Of a stretch of 5,931 bases of DNA, positions 1 to 5,931 are shown piece after piece (position 1 is the stretch's first letter; every line of letters starts with the position of its first letter). The notes below the pieces were generated by a model. That model ran no database searches. It saw only the letters and a program-made list of their open reading frames with translations, and was not told where the DNA came from. A program made the translations under genes and the position numbers. The stretch is from Actinomycetes bacterium (GTDB lineage Bacteria; Actinomycetota; Acidimicrobiia; Acidimicrobiales; Palsa-688). The stretch spans positions 1-5,931 of the forward strand of contig JAKAXG010000306.1 in NCBI GenBank assembly GCA_021827225.1. Direction: 5' to 3'.

Positions 1-1
1 C

Positions 2-445
2 GGTCTGGCCGGCATGCCTGCGGGCGGCGCCGGTACCGCACGGGCCGGCGCGACCGGGGACAGCGGGGCGGGAGACCCGGCGAGGATCCTGCACCGGCGT
101 CGGGCCGGCGGTCGCCACCGGATCGAGCCTCCCGACCCGACGCTTCCCCCCACCCTGGCCCGGCTGCTCGAGCGGCCCCAGAACCCGTCGTTCCCCGGCG
201 CCGGGCCCGATCCCGGCGCCCCCGGCGGGGCGCCCTGGCCCGAAGGTCCCGGCGACCCATTCAGCCGGCTCTCCAACCGATCGGAAGGTCCCATGTCAGC
301 ACCGACGAGCCCGATTTCGCGGATCGAGCAGTCCACCCACCCCATCAGCCAGGACACCCTGGACTGGATCGTCGAGGCGGTCGAGGAGCGGATACTCGCC
401 GAGCTGGAGCGCCGGGGGCTGCGGTACCAGCCGGGGGTCTTCTGA
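2..445 (+). CDS. eCIS-linked disordered protein with C-terminal helix (5' partial)
   Basis: I do not recognise a named family. The frame is open to the left edge. The first ATG (position 14) has no visible ribosome binding site, so the gene probably starts outside the window. Numbered from that ATG, residues 1-92 are rich in Pro, Gly, Ala and Arg (for example 61-82) and should be disordered. The last 40 or so residues change character: an amphipathic helix around 114-135 (DWIVEAVEERILAELERRG) is followed by a short tail, RYQPGVF. There is no lysine in the 143 residues, although Arg is abundant. Third codon positions are strongly G/C in the low-complexity part too, which supports real coding there. 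An internal ATG at 293 preceded by GGAAGG could give a 50-residue product of just the helical part. The stop overlaps the next start by one base (TGATG), placing it in the eCIS operon. A linker or assembly role is only a guess. Confidence 0.7.
   Translation, partial: GLAGMPAGGAGTARAGATGDSGAGDPARILHRRRAGGRHRIEPPDPTLPPTLARLLERPQNPSFPGAGPDPGAPGGAPWPEGPGDPFSRLSNRSEGPMSAPTSPISRIEQSTHPISQDTLDWIVEAVEERILAELERRGLRYQPGVF
283..288 (+). promoter_or_regulatory. Possible internal ribosome binding site (GGAAGG)
   Basis: GGAAGG lies four bases before an in-frame ATG at 293, inside the first gene. It would start a 50-codon product beginning MSAPTSPIS and containing only the helical C-terminus. The spacing is short, and coding-like third-position bias continues upstream, so this may be an internal start or chance. 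Confidence 0.3.
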
Positions 446-1101
446 TGGCGGAGAAGCAGAACAAGGCCTACCTCGAGACCGAGGGGGGCGAGATGATCCA
501 CTGCCTGTTCAACCCGACGGACCTGGTGCTCAGCCAGGTGAACGCCTGGTCGGGTGACGTCATGCCCGGCCGGGGCGTGCCGACGCTTCGCTACAGCGGT
601 GCCGCTTCGGGGCAGCTCCGCCTGACGCTGTTCTTCGACACCACCGACACCGGCGAAGCCGTGACCTCCTACACGGCCAAGATCGTGAAGCTGATGGAGG
701 TGGACAAGAGCCTGCCCGGTTCCGACGAGAAGTCCAACAACGCCCGCCCCCCCTGGGTGAAGTTCCACTGGGGCGATTTCCACTCGTTCAAATCGGTCGT
801 GTCCTTTCTCGACCTCACCTTCGAGTACTTCAGCTCGACCGGCACCCCCCTGCGGGCCCGGGCGGCCATGGTCCTGACCCAGTACCAGGAGGACATGGCC
901 TTCGGTCCGCAGAATCCGACCTCCGGCACGCCCCGGCCGCACCGGGTCCACCGGGTCCAGCCGGGCGAGACCCTCGACCGGATCGCCGCCGCCCATCTGG
1001 GCGACGCCACCAAGTGGCGCGCCATCGCCGAGGTGAACGGCATCGAGGACCCGCTGGCTCTCCGCCCCGGCCGGGTGATAGCCATCCCGGGGCCGACATG
1101 A
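445..1101 (+). CDS. eCIS tube-baseplate adaptor, LysM domain (Afp7/Pvc7-like)
   Basis: This 218-residue protein matches the Afp7/Pvc7 type. In known eCIS particles such proteins form a ring joining the inner tube to the spike and baseplate; T4 gp53 is a functional relative that also carries a LysM fold. Residues 1-155 resemble the CIS-tube N-terminal domain: a CLFNPTDL stretch near 20-27, a beta-rich core including LRLTLFFDT (58-66), PPWVKFHWG (102-110), and FLDLTFEYFSSTGTPLRA (121-138). A Pro/Gly linker leads to a LysM domain at about 168-214, with VQPGETLDRIA, W191, the NGI turn and a final RPGRVIAIP. In tail systems this LysM is thought to make protein contacts rather than bind cell wall. 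The start follows a GGGGG tract and overlaps the previous stop by one base; the stop overlaps the spike start (ATGA). No signal peptide, as expected for cytoplasmic assembly. Confidence 0.9.
   Translation: MAEKQNKAYLETEGGEMIHCLFNPTDLVLSQVNAWSGDVMPGRGVPTLRYSGAASGQLRLTLFFDTTDTGEAVTSYTAKIVKLMEVDKSLPGSDEKSNNARPPWVKFHWGDFHSFKSVVSFLDLTFEYFSSTGTPLRARAAMVLTQYQEDMAFGPQNPTSGTPRPHRVHRVQPGETLDRIAAAHLGDATKWRAIAEVNGIEDPLALRPGRVIAIPGPT
940..957 (+). repeat. 9-bp in-frame tandem duplication (HRV-HRV)
   Basis: CACCGGGTC occurs twice in direct succession, encoding His-Arg-Val twice (residues 166-171) at the boundary between the linker and the LysM domain of the adaptor protein. Being a multiple of three it keeps the frame. 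It looks like a small replication-slippage duplication. Confidence 0.75.
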
Positions 1102-2861
1102 GCCGCCTCTCCCCGATGGTGCGCTTCGACGGCCAGTCCCTGGCCCAGGAGTGGCAGCTGGCGCTGATCGAGGTGCGGGTGGAGAAGCAGTTCCAGGTCC
1201 CGAGCCGGGTTACGATCCGCTTCACCGATCCCGGCTACGCCCTGCTCTCCAGGTCGTCGGTGAAGCTCGGCACCGTGGTAGAGGTGTTGTCCCCGGACGG
1301 GGATGAGCTGGCCGCCGCGGAGGTCACGGCCATAACGTGTGAGCAGCGCCCTGGTGAGCAACCGGAGTTGGGGATCGAGGCCCTGGACAAGAGTCACCGT
1401 CTGGGCCGCGATACGACTGTGAAGGTCTACCAGGCGACGAAATACTCCGACATAGTCAGGCAGTTGGCTCTGGATCTCGGTCTCGAGCTCGACATCGACC
1501 AGACGGAGGAGACCCTCGACTATCTGATGCAGGCTGAGTCCGGGATGGCCCTGATTACGGAGGCGGCCCGGCGCACCGGTTACGACTGGTGGGTGGACAG
1601 CGGGGTGTTCCATTTCAAGCGTCCCTCGCCCGACGGCGCCCGGGTGCGCCTGACCCTGGGTGCGGACCTGCGTTCCTTCTCGGCGCGCGCTTCGGGTCTG
1701 CAGCCTTCGACGGTGGTGGTGGACGGCTGGGACCGGACCACCCAGAAGCTGGTGACAGCCTCGGTCGAAGAGGGGAGCGTCCCCCGCCCAGACTCGAAGT
1801 TCGCCGATCTGGTGAAGCCGGTCAAAGCAGCGTTCGGGTCGGCGAGCGTGGTCAGCGTCGGGCTGGGTGTCATGTCGGTTCCGGAGGCGAGGGCCCTGGC
1901 CCAGTCCGTGCTCGACCGGGCGGTGGCCTCCGCTGTCACCGCCAAGGGCACCGCGGACGGCGATGCGGGGGTGAAGCTCGGTGCCACCGTCGAGGTGTCG
2001 GGCGCGGGGCCGATGACCGGGGACTACCCGGTGACGGCGGTGGAGCACCTGTACCGCCCCAGCACCGGTTTCGTCACCCGTTTTGCCAGCGGCGAGCGGC
2101 GTCCGACCACCCTCGTCGACACACTGGCGGGCGGGGCTGCGGTGGCGGCCTACGGAGGTCCCGCCCACCTGCGGGGCGGTCTCACCGTGGGCAAGGTCAC
2201 GAGCAACAAGGACGAGAAGAACATGGGCCGGGTCCGGGTCCGCTACCCGGGGATGAGCTCCGAAGCGGAGAGCGACTGGGCCCGGGTGCTGACCGTGGGC
2301 GGGGGGAAGGACCGGGGATCGGTTTGGATCCCCGAGGTCGATGACGAGGTGCTGGTGGGCTTCGAGGGAGGCGACGCCCGCCGGCCCGTCGTCATAGGCG
2401 GCCTGTTCGGTGACACGAGCACCATCCCGCAGATCGAAATACAGGACGGCAAGGTGCAGTCCAGGGCCATGACGTCGAGGCTGGGACACGTCATCGCGTT
2501 CCTGGACGGCAGCACCCCCGACAAGCAGGCCATCGAACTGCAACTGGCAGGAAAGAACACGGCGGTACATCTCGGCAAGGACAAGGTGACCGTCACCGCG
2601 CCGGGCGGCACCCCCGTCGAGATCACCGCCGGTGAGACGTCGGTCAAATTCTCCAAGAGTGGCGACGCGAGCATCGAGGCGACCAATATCAATCTGAAGG
2701 CCAAGGCGAAGATCTCCCTTCAGGCGCCTCAGATCGCCGTCCAGGCCGACACCACGCTCGACATGAAGAGCAGCCTGGAGGCCAAGCTCAGCGGCAACAT
2801 CCTCGAGATGCAGGGACAGACAGTCGCGAAGCTGGCCGGCGGCATCGTGGCGATCAACTGA
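1098..2861 (+). CDS. vgrG: eCIS spike protein, VgrG/gp27-gp5-like (Afp8-like)
   Basis: This 587-residue spike should trimerise at the axis of the baseplate and puncture the target. The ATG at 1098 overlaps the previous stop (ATGA); the in-frame ATG at 1014 lies inside the LysM gene and would add a 28-residue out-of-family leader. Residues 1-340 are the gp27-like hub, with RVTIRFTDPGYALL (37-50), ETLDYLMQAESGMALITEA (138-156) and GYDWWVDSG (161-169) in the expected VgrG order. Residues 361-440 form the gp5 OB-fold: GKVTSN, MGRVRVRYP, SDWARVLTVGGG, GSVWIPEVDDEVLVGF, then RRPVVIGGLFG. From about 445 to the end, alternating hydrophobic and polar residues (for example INLKAKAKISLQAPQIAV) suggest a T4-type triple-stranded beta-helix needle. 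The protein ends at AGGIVAIN with no extra toxin domain and no lysozyme insert, so cargo is probably carried elsewhere. Ribosome binding site is weak, consistent with translational coupling. Confidence 0.94.
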   Translation: MSRLSPMVRFDGQSLAQEWQLALIEVRVEKQFQVPSRVTIRFTDPGYALLSRSSVKLGTVVEVLSPDGDELAAAEVTAITCEQRPGEQPELGIEALDKSHRLGRDTTVKVYQATKYSDIVRQLALDLGLELDIDQTEETLDYLMQAESGMALITEAARRTGYDWWVDSGVFHFKRPSPDGARVRLTLGADLRSFSARASGLQPSTVVVDGWDRTTQKLVTASVEEGSVPRPDSKFADLVKPVKAAFGSASVVSVGLGVMSVPEARALAQSVLDRAVASAVTAKGTADGDAGVKLGATVEVSGAGPMTGDYPVTAVEHLYRPSTGFVTRFASGERRPTTLVDTLAGGAAVAAYGGPAHLRGGLTVGKVTSNKDEKNMGRVRVRYPGMSSEAESDWARVLTVGGGKDRGSVWIPEVDDEVLVGFEGGDARRPVVIGGLFGDTSTIPQIEIQDGKVQSRAMTSRLGHVIAFLDGSTPDKQAIELQLAGKNTAVHLGKDKVTVTAPGGTPVEITAGETSVKFSKSGDASIEATNINLKAKAKISLQAPQIAVQADTTLDMKSSLEAKLSGNILEMQGQTVAKLAGGIVAIN

Positions 2862-3310
2862 TGGCCGCCGACGAGTCCCCCGCTCCCCGTTCCCCGGACG
2901 GCGTCGTCGCCGACGCCGGCTTCGTCGGACGCGGTTTCCGGTTCCCCATGGGCGTCGACCACCGGGGCAGCCTGGCGCTGACCACCGGCCCGGAGGAGCT
3001 CGACTCCTCCATACGCGTCGTCGTGTCCACCGCACCCGGCGAGCGGGTGATGAGGCCTGCATTCGGCTGCAAGATCTGGGACCTGCTGTTCGAGCCGGTG
3101 AACGCCAACACGCTCGGGTACATGGCCCAGGCCGTCCGCGAGGCGATCGCCCAGTGGGAGCCCCGGGTCGAGACCGAATCAGTGGACGTGGTGCCCGACA
3201 AGCGGGACAGCAGCCTGGTGCACATCCACGTGACCTACCGCGTCCGTTCCAGCAACGACCGACGCAACCTCGTCTACCCGTTCTACGTGATACCCCGAGA
3301 GGAAGCCTGA
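2861..3310 (+). CDS. Baseplate wedge protein, gp25/TssE-like (Afp9-like)
   Basis: This 149-residue protein belongs to the GPW/gp25 family, the baseplate component that contacts the first sheath ring and triggers contraction. The family signature is clear: STAPGERVMRPAFGCKIWDLLFEP (residues 56-79), then VREAIAQWEPRVETESVDV (92-110). The WEPR at 99-102 is the conserved Glu-Pro-Arg core of gp25 and TssE. The first 20 residues are a polar, Pro-rich tail. FVGRGFRFP (21-29) resembles the usual family beginning, so the ATG at 2861 fits better than the internal ATG at 2948. The start overlaps the spike stop by one base (TGATG) and has no strong ribosome binding site, so expression probably relies on reinitiation. 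Length is normal for the family. Confidence 0.95.
   Translation: MAADESPAPRSPDGVVADAGFVGRGFRFPMGVDHRGSLALTTGPEELDSSIRVVVSTAPGERVMRPAFGCKIWDLLFEPVNANTLGYMAQAVREAIAQWEPRVETESVDVVPDKRDSSLVHIHVTYRVRSSNDRRNLVYPFYVIPREEA
3299..3303 (+). promoter_or_regulatory. Ribosome binding site for the baseplate J gene (GAGGA)
   Basis: GAGGA within GAGAGGAAG lies eight bases before the ATG at 3312. It supports that start and is clearer than the sites before the spike and gp25 genes. Confidence 0.6.
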
Positions 3311-3311
3311 G

Positions 3312-5261
3312 ATGGCGCTCCCCGCCCCCAACCTCGACGACCGGACCTTCCAGGACATCGTCGACGAGACGAAGCGGATGATCCCCCGCTACTGCCCGGA
3401 GTGGACCAACCACAACGTCTCCGATCCGGGAGTCGCGCTCATCGAGCTGTTCGCCTGGATGAGCGAGATGGTGCTGTTCCGGCTGAACCAGGTCCCGGAC
3501 CGGCTCTACACCAAGTTCCTGGACCTGGTCGGGATCGAGCCGTTCCCGCCCTCCGTGGCCAGGGCGGACCTCACGTTCTGGCTGTCCGGTCCGCGCGAGA
3601 CCCCCGTGGTCGTGCCCGCCGGCACGCAGGTGGGGACCACCGGCGGACTGCCGGGCGAGACGGTCGTGTTCTCGACCTCCGCCGACCTGGTGATAGCCCC
3701 GCCGAAGCTGATGACGGCCAAGACGTCGACCGCGGGGGGCGACTCTCTGTTCGTCGACGGTTGGGACGACCTGCGACTGCCCGGGTCGGAGCTCACCTGC
3801 TTCAGGTCGGATCCCATCGCCCCGGGTGACGCCATGTACCTGGGATTCGAGGACAGCCTGGCCGGCGCCCTGGTGCGCCTCACCATCGCCGCGACCATCG
3901 AGGGGATAGGCGTTGACCCGGTGGACCCGCCGATCGCGTGGGAGGCATGGACCGGCGAGACGTGGCTTCCGGCGCTGGTCCAGTCGGACACGACCGGCGG
4001 ACTGAACCGCGACGGCTACATCGTGGCCGCCCTGCCGCCCGCCATGGAGGCCCTCTCTCTTGGGGGAACGAGGGCGTTCTGGCTGCGCGGCCGCCTGTGC
4101 GTGCCGCGCTCCGATCAGCCGTCCTACCGCACTTCGCCTCGGATCAACGCCCTCACCGTCGAGACGCTGGGAGGTACGGTCGGCGCCGAGCACGCCGAGG
4201 TCGTCGGCCAGGAGTCGGTCGGGCGCAGCGACGGGACCGCGGACCAGGCGTTCACGCTCCGGCTGGCGCCGGTACTGCCCCGCCGGGAGGGTGAGCGGGT
4301 GGGGGTGGTCACCATGACCGGTACCTCCGACTGGACCGAGGTGGAGGACTTCACCTCTTCGGGCCCCGAGGACCTCCACTACCTCCTTGACGGGGCGAGC
4401 GGCCAGATCCGTTTCGGTCCGACCGTACGCTACCCCGACGGAGGCGTCCGCCAGCACGGAGCGATCCCCCCCGACGGAGCGGAGATCGTGATGTCCGGGT
4501 ACCGTCACGGCGGCGGCGGTTCTGGCAACGTCGGCGCCAATACACTCACCTCGATGCGCACGAGCATTCCCTATGTGGAGCGGGTCACCAACTTCCTCGC
4601 GGCGACCGGAGGCGTGGACGCCGAGACGGTCCGCAACGCCAAGCTGAGGGGTCCTCTCAGCCTGCGCACCGGGCAGCGGGCGGTGACGGCACGCGACTTC
4701 GAGCGCCTGACCATGGAGGCCTCCGCCGAGGTGGCCCGGGTGCGCTGCCTGGCCCCGTCAGGGCCGGCTAAGCCGGTGAGGCTGCTGGTGGTACCGCACG
4801 TGCGCAAGAGCCCCGACACCCACCAGATCGACGACTTCGCCCTCTCCCAGGGGCTGTACGAGACGATCGGCGGCCACCTCGAGCCGAGGCGGATGCTGGG
4901 CACCACCGTCGACATCGGCACCCCGTACTACCAGGGCGTGTCGGTCGCTGCGCTGGTGCAGGCGCTGCCCGGCCGGCCTACCGCCCTGGTCCGCCAGCGG
5001 GCCTTCGACGTGCTCTACCGCTACATCAACCCGCTGACCGGCGGGCCCGACGGGGAAGGATGGCCGTTCGACCTGGACCTCAACGCCGCCCCCGTGGCCG
5101 AGATGCTGGAGGCCATCGAGGGGGTGGAGCGGGTGGACGAGGTCCTCCTGTTCTCCTACGACCTGCGGACCGACCAGCGTGTCGGTGTGGGCAAGGAGCT
5201 CGTGCGGCTCGACCGGTCGACCCTGTTCCTCTCCGCCAAGCACCAGGTGGTGGTGCGGTGA
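3312..5261 (+). CDS. Baseplate J-like wedge protein (Afp11/gp6-like)
   Basis: This 649-residue protein is the large eCIS baseplate wedge component, related to phage P2 gpJ, T4 gp6 and the 'putative baseplate assembly protein' family. The N-terminus carries the family hallmark: NLDDRTFQDIVDE (7-19), IPRYCPEWTNHNVSDPGV (24-41), LIELFAWMSEM (43-53) and LNQVPDRLYTKFLDLVGI (58-75). Residues 85-340 are beta-rich, with VVVPAGTQVGT (99-109) as in baseplate J proteins. The core near 395-470 has GYRHGGGGSGNVGANTL, then LRTGQRAVTARDFERL, then ASAEVARVRC, typical of the J domain. The C-terminus (540-620) contains a helical and beta region with GWPFDLDLN and VERVDEVLLF. In the particle these proteins form a ring of wedges around the spike, bound to gp25- and I-type proteins. 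It begins one base after the gp25 stop, and its end overlaps the next gene (GTGA). Confidence 0.94.
   Translation: MALPAPNLDDRTFQDIVDETKRMIPRYCPEWTNHNVSDPGVALIELFAWMSEMVLFRLNQVPDRLYTKFLDLVGIEPFPPSVARADLTFWLSGPRETPVVVPAGTQVGTTGGLPGETVVFSTSADLVIAPPKLMTAKTSTAGGDSLFVDGWDDLRLPGSELTCFRSDPIAPGDAMYLGFEDSLAGALVRLTIAATIEGIGVDPVDPPIAWEAWTGETWLPALVQSDTTGGLNRDGYIVAALPPAMEALSLGGTRAFWLRGRLCVPRSDQPSYRTSPRINALTVETLGGTVGAEHAEVVGQESVGRSDGTADQAFTLRLAPVLPRREGERVGVVTMTGTSDWTEVEDFTSSGPEDLHYLLDGASGQIRFGPTVRYPDGGVRQHGAIPPDGAEIVMSGYRHGGGGSGNVGANTLTSMRTSIPYVERVTNFLAATGGVDAETVRNAKLRGPLSLRTGQRAVTARDFERLTMEASAEVARVRCLAPSGPAKPVRLLVVPHVRKSPDTHQIDDFALSQGLYETIGGHLEPRRMLGTTVDIGTPYYQGVSVAALVQALPGRPTALVRQRAFDVLYRYINPLTGGPDGEGWPFDLDLNAAPVAEMLEAIEGVERVDEVLLFSYDLRTDQRVGVGKELVRLDRSTLFLSAKHQVVVR
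5245..5250 (+). promoter_or_regulatory. Ribosome binding site deciding the GTG start of the tail I gene
   Basis: AGGTGG lies seven bases before GTG at 5258, inside the end of the J gene. It supports the GTG over longer upstream starts, which would run through the J gene in another frame. Confidence 0.5.
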
Positions 5262-5800
5262 CCCGCCGGGACAGCTGGCTGGTCGGCCAGCTTCCGATGG
5301 GCATGCTCGACGACGGGTTCTTCTTGCGGTTCGTGTCGATGTTCGAGGAGGAGGCCACGACACTGCTCGACGGGGTGGACAACATTCCCCACGTCGTCGA
5401 CCCGACCGTCGCTCCTCCGGAGATGGTCCGCTGGCTCGGGTCGTGGATCGGCCTGTCCCCGATCGACTCGTCCCTGGACGAGAGCATCCAGCGCCGCCTG
5501 GTGCGGACCGGCAGCAGGGGCCTGGCGTGGAGAGGCACCCGCTACGGGCTGGAGCGCTTCCTCGAAGCGATGACCGGAGTGCCGGCGGAGGTCACCGAGA
5601 GCGGCTCGGTGCGACGCGACGAGGGAGCGCCGGCGCCCGACCCTGTGGTGGTAATGCGGGTACAGGGCACGGGGAGGATGTCGACCCGGGAGTTCGTGGC
5701 CGTGGTGGCCGACGAGCTGCCGGCCAGTGCAAGCTTCGAGGTGTGGGTGGGGGACCACCGGGTCTGGCCGGAGGGCCAGGAGGAGGGAACGGCGGCATGA
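5258..5800 (+). CDS. Phage tail protein I-like baseplate protein (Afp12-like)
   Basis: This 180-residue protein matches the tail protein I family found directly after baseplate J genes in eCIS and P2-like tails, where J and I proteins assemble together into wedges. The GTG at 5258 overlaps the J stop (GTGA) and gives the family-typical beginning SWLVGQLPMGMLDDGFFLRF (6-25). Further marks are VDNIPHVVDPTVAPPEMVRW (40-59), LGSWIGL (60-66), QRRLVR (78-83), WRGTRYGLERFLEAMTG (91-107) and a C-terminal segment ending ASASFEVWVGD (157-166). A longer reading from 5060 would overlap the J gene by about 200 bases and adds Arg/Gly-rich residues unlike the family, so I rejected it. At 180 residues it is the compact form, without the long extensions of some Afp12 proteins. 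The end overlaps the next start (ATGA). Confidence 0.92.
   Translation: MTRRDSWLVGQLPMGMLDDGFFLRFVSMFEEEATTLLDGVDNIPHVVDPTVAPPEMVRWLGSWIGLSPIDSSLDESIQRRLVRTGSRGLAWRGTRYGLERFLEAMTGVPAEVTESGSVRRDEGAPAPDPVVVMRVQGTGRMSTREFVAVVADELPASASFEVWVGDHRVWPEGQEEGTAA
5778..5787 (+). promoter_or_regulatory. Strong ribosome binding site for the zinc-ribbon gene
   Basis: AGGAGGAGGG, with perfect AGGAGG, ends nine bases before the ATG at 5797. It is the strongest such site in the window and suggests the downstream gene is well translated in its own right as well as coupled. Confidence 0.65.
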
Positions 5801-5931
5801 GCATCGATACAACCGAGGTCACCTGCCCGTCGTGTGGCACGGTCAGCCACTTCGAGGAGCTGGCCCGTGACGGCGAGGCGTTCTGCAGGGTCTGCGACTT
5901 CCCGCTGTTCTGGGCCCGGGCGCCCCGCCAG
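5797..5931 (+). CDS. Zinc-ribbon protein, N-terminus only (3' partial)
   Basis: Forty-five codons are visible before the right edge, with no stop. The protein begins MSIDTTEVTC and contains two Cys pairs, CPSCG (residues 10-14) and CRVCD (30-34), spaced as in a small zinc ribbon able to bind one zinc ion. The ribbon is followed by FPLFWARAPRQ, so a Trp-containing segment sits directly after the second knuckle. There is no signal peptide, so this end should be cytoplasmic. The start overlaps the tail I stop by four bases (ATGA) and has the best ribosome binding site in the window, so it belongs to the eCIS operon. Such an N-terminal ribbon can cap a larger protein; the rest is not visible. Its role (assembly factor, anchor, regulator or particle part) cannot be told from this piece. 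Confidence 0.8.
   Translation, partial: MSIDTTEVTCPSCGTVSHFEELARDGEAFCRVCDFPLFWARAPRQ

Noticed and set aside
1014..1097. Longer start for the spike gene at ATG 1014
   Set aside because: It would overlap the LysM coding region by about 84 bases and adds a leader unlike VgrG proteins; ATG 1098 in an ATGA overlap fits the pattern of the operon.
1589..2344. Second plus-strand open frame of 251 codons inside the spike gene
   Set aside because: Low-complexity Gly/Arg-rich translation in a shifted frame of a clearly recognised gene; typical high-GC shadow.
669..4508. Open frame of 1279 codons on the minus strand across four genes
   Set aside because: Over the spike and J genes this frame lines up codon for codon with the sense frame, where antisense stops need sense TTA, CTA or TCA, all rare at high GC. 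Its product is Arg/Gly/His-rich with no recognisable domain, and it crosses genes that lie in different frames.
5060..5257. Longer start for the tail I gene at 5060
   Set aside because: The extra 66 codons are an Arg/Gly-rich shadow of the J gene; the family's normal N-terminus begins just after GTG 5258.
4758..5363. Minus-strand open frame at the end of the J gene
   Set aside because: His/Gly/Arg-rich with no motif, lying wholly opposite conserved J and tail I coding sequence.
1..5931. Promoters, terminators, tRNA genes, CRISPR arrays, insertion sequences
   Set aside because: No intergenic space exists, and I saw no tRNA-like folds, repeat-spacer arrays, terminal inverted repeats or hairpin plus T-tract terminators.

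Overview
The window is GC-rich and coded wholly on the + strand. It is a tightly packed piece of an extracellular contractile injection system (eCIS, a headless phage-tail-like particle of the Afp/PVC/Streptomyces type). High GC, GTG/ATG starts, strong third-position G/C and the style of the baseplate proteins suggest an actinobacterium. Regular use of ATA (Ile) and AGG (Arg) argues against a typical Streptomyces and may point to a less-studied lineage; this placement is an inference from codon use only.

Layout from left to right: (1) the 3' part of a Pro/Gly/Arg-rich, lysine-free protein with a conserved-looking C-terminal helix; (2) an Afp7/Pvc7-like tube-baseplate adaptor with a CIS-tube-like N-terminus and a C-terminal LysM domain; (3) a VgrG/Afp8-like spike; (4) a gp25/Afp9-like baseplate wedge protein; (5) a large baseplate-J/gp6/Afp11-like wedge protein; (6) a tail protein I/Afp12-like protein; (7) the first 45 codons of a zinc-ribbon protein that runs off the right edge.

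Every gene junction is an overlap of 1 or 4 bases, or a gap of 1 base. The window therefore looks like an internal slice of one operon expressed from an upstream promoter, with translation passed from gene to gene. There is no intergenic space for a promoter or terminator, and no RNA gene, insertion sequence, CRISPR array or integrase. No stretch over 300 bases lacks a gene.

Together the products would build the baseplate end of the particle. The spike trimer sits on the axis, the LysM adaptor joins it to the inner tube, gp25 couples the baseplate to the sheath, and the J and I proteins form the surrounding wedges. Sheath, tube, AAA+ ATPase, terminator and effector genes must lie outside the window. 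The least-explained parts are the two edge genes, and the absence of a PAAR tip gene between the gp25 and J genes, where Afp-type loci carry one.
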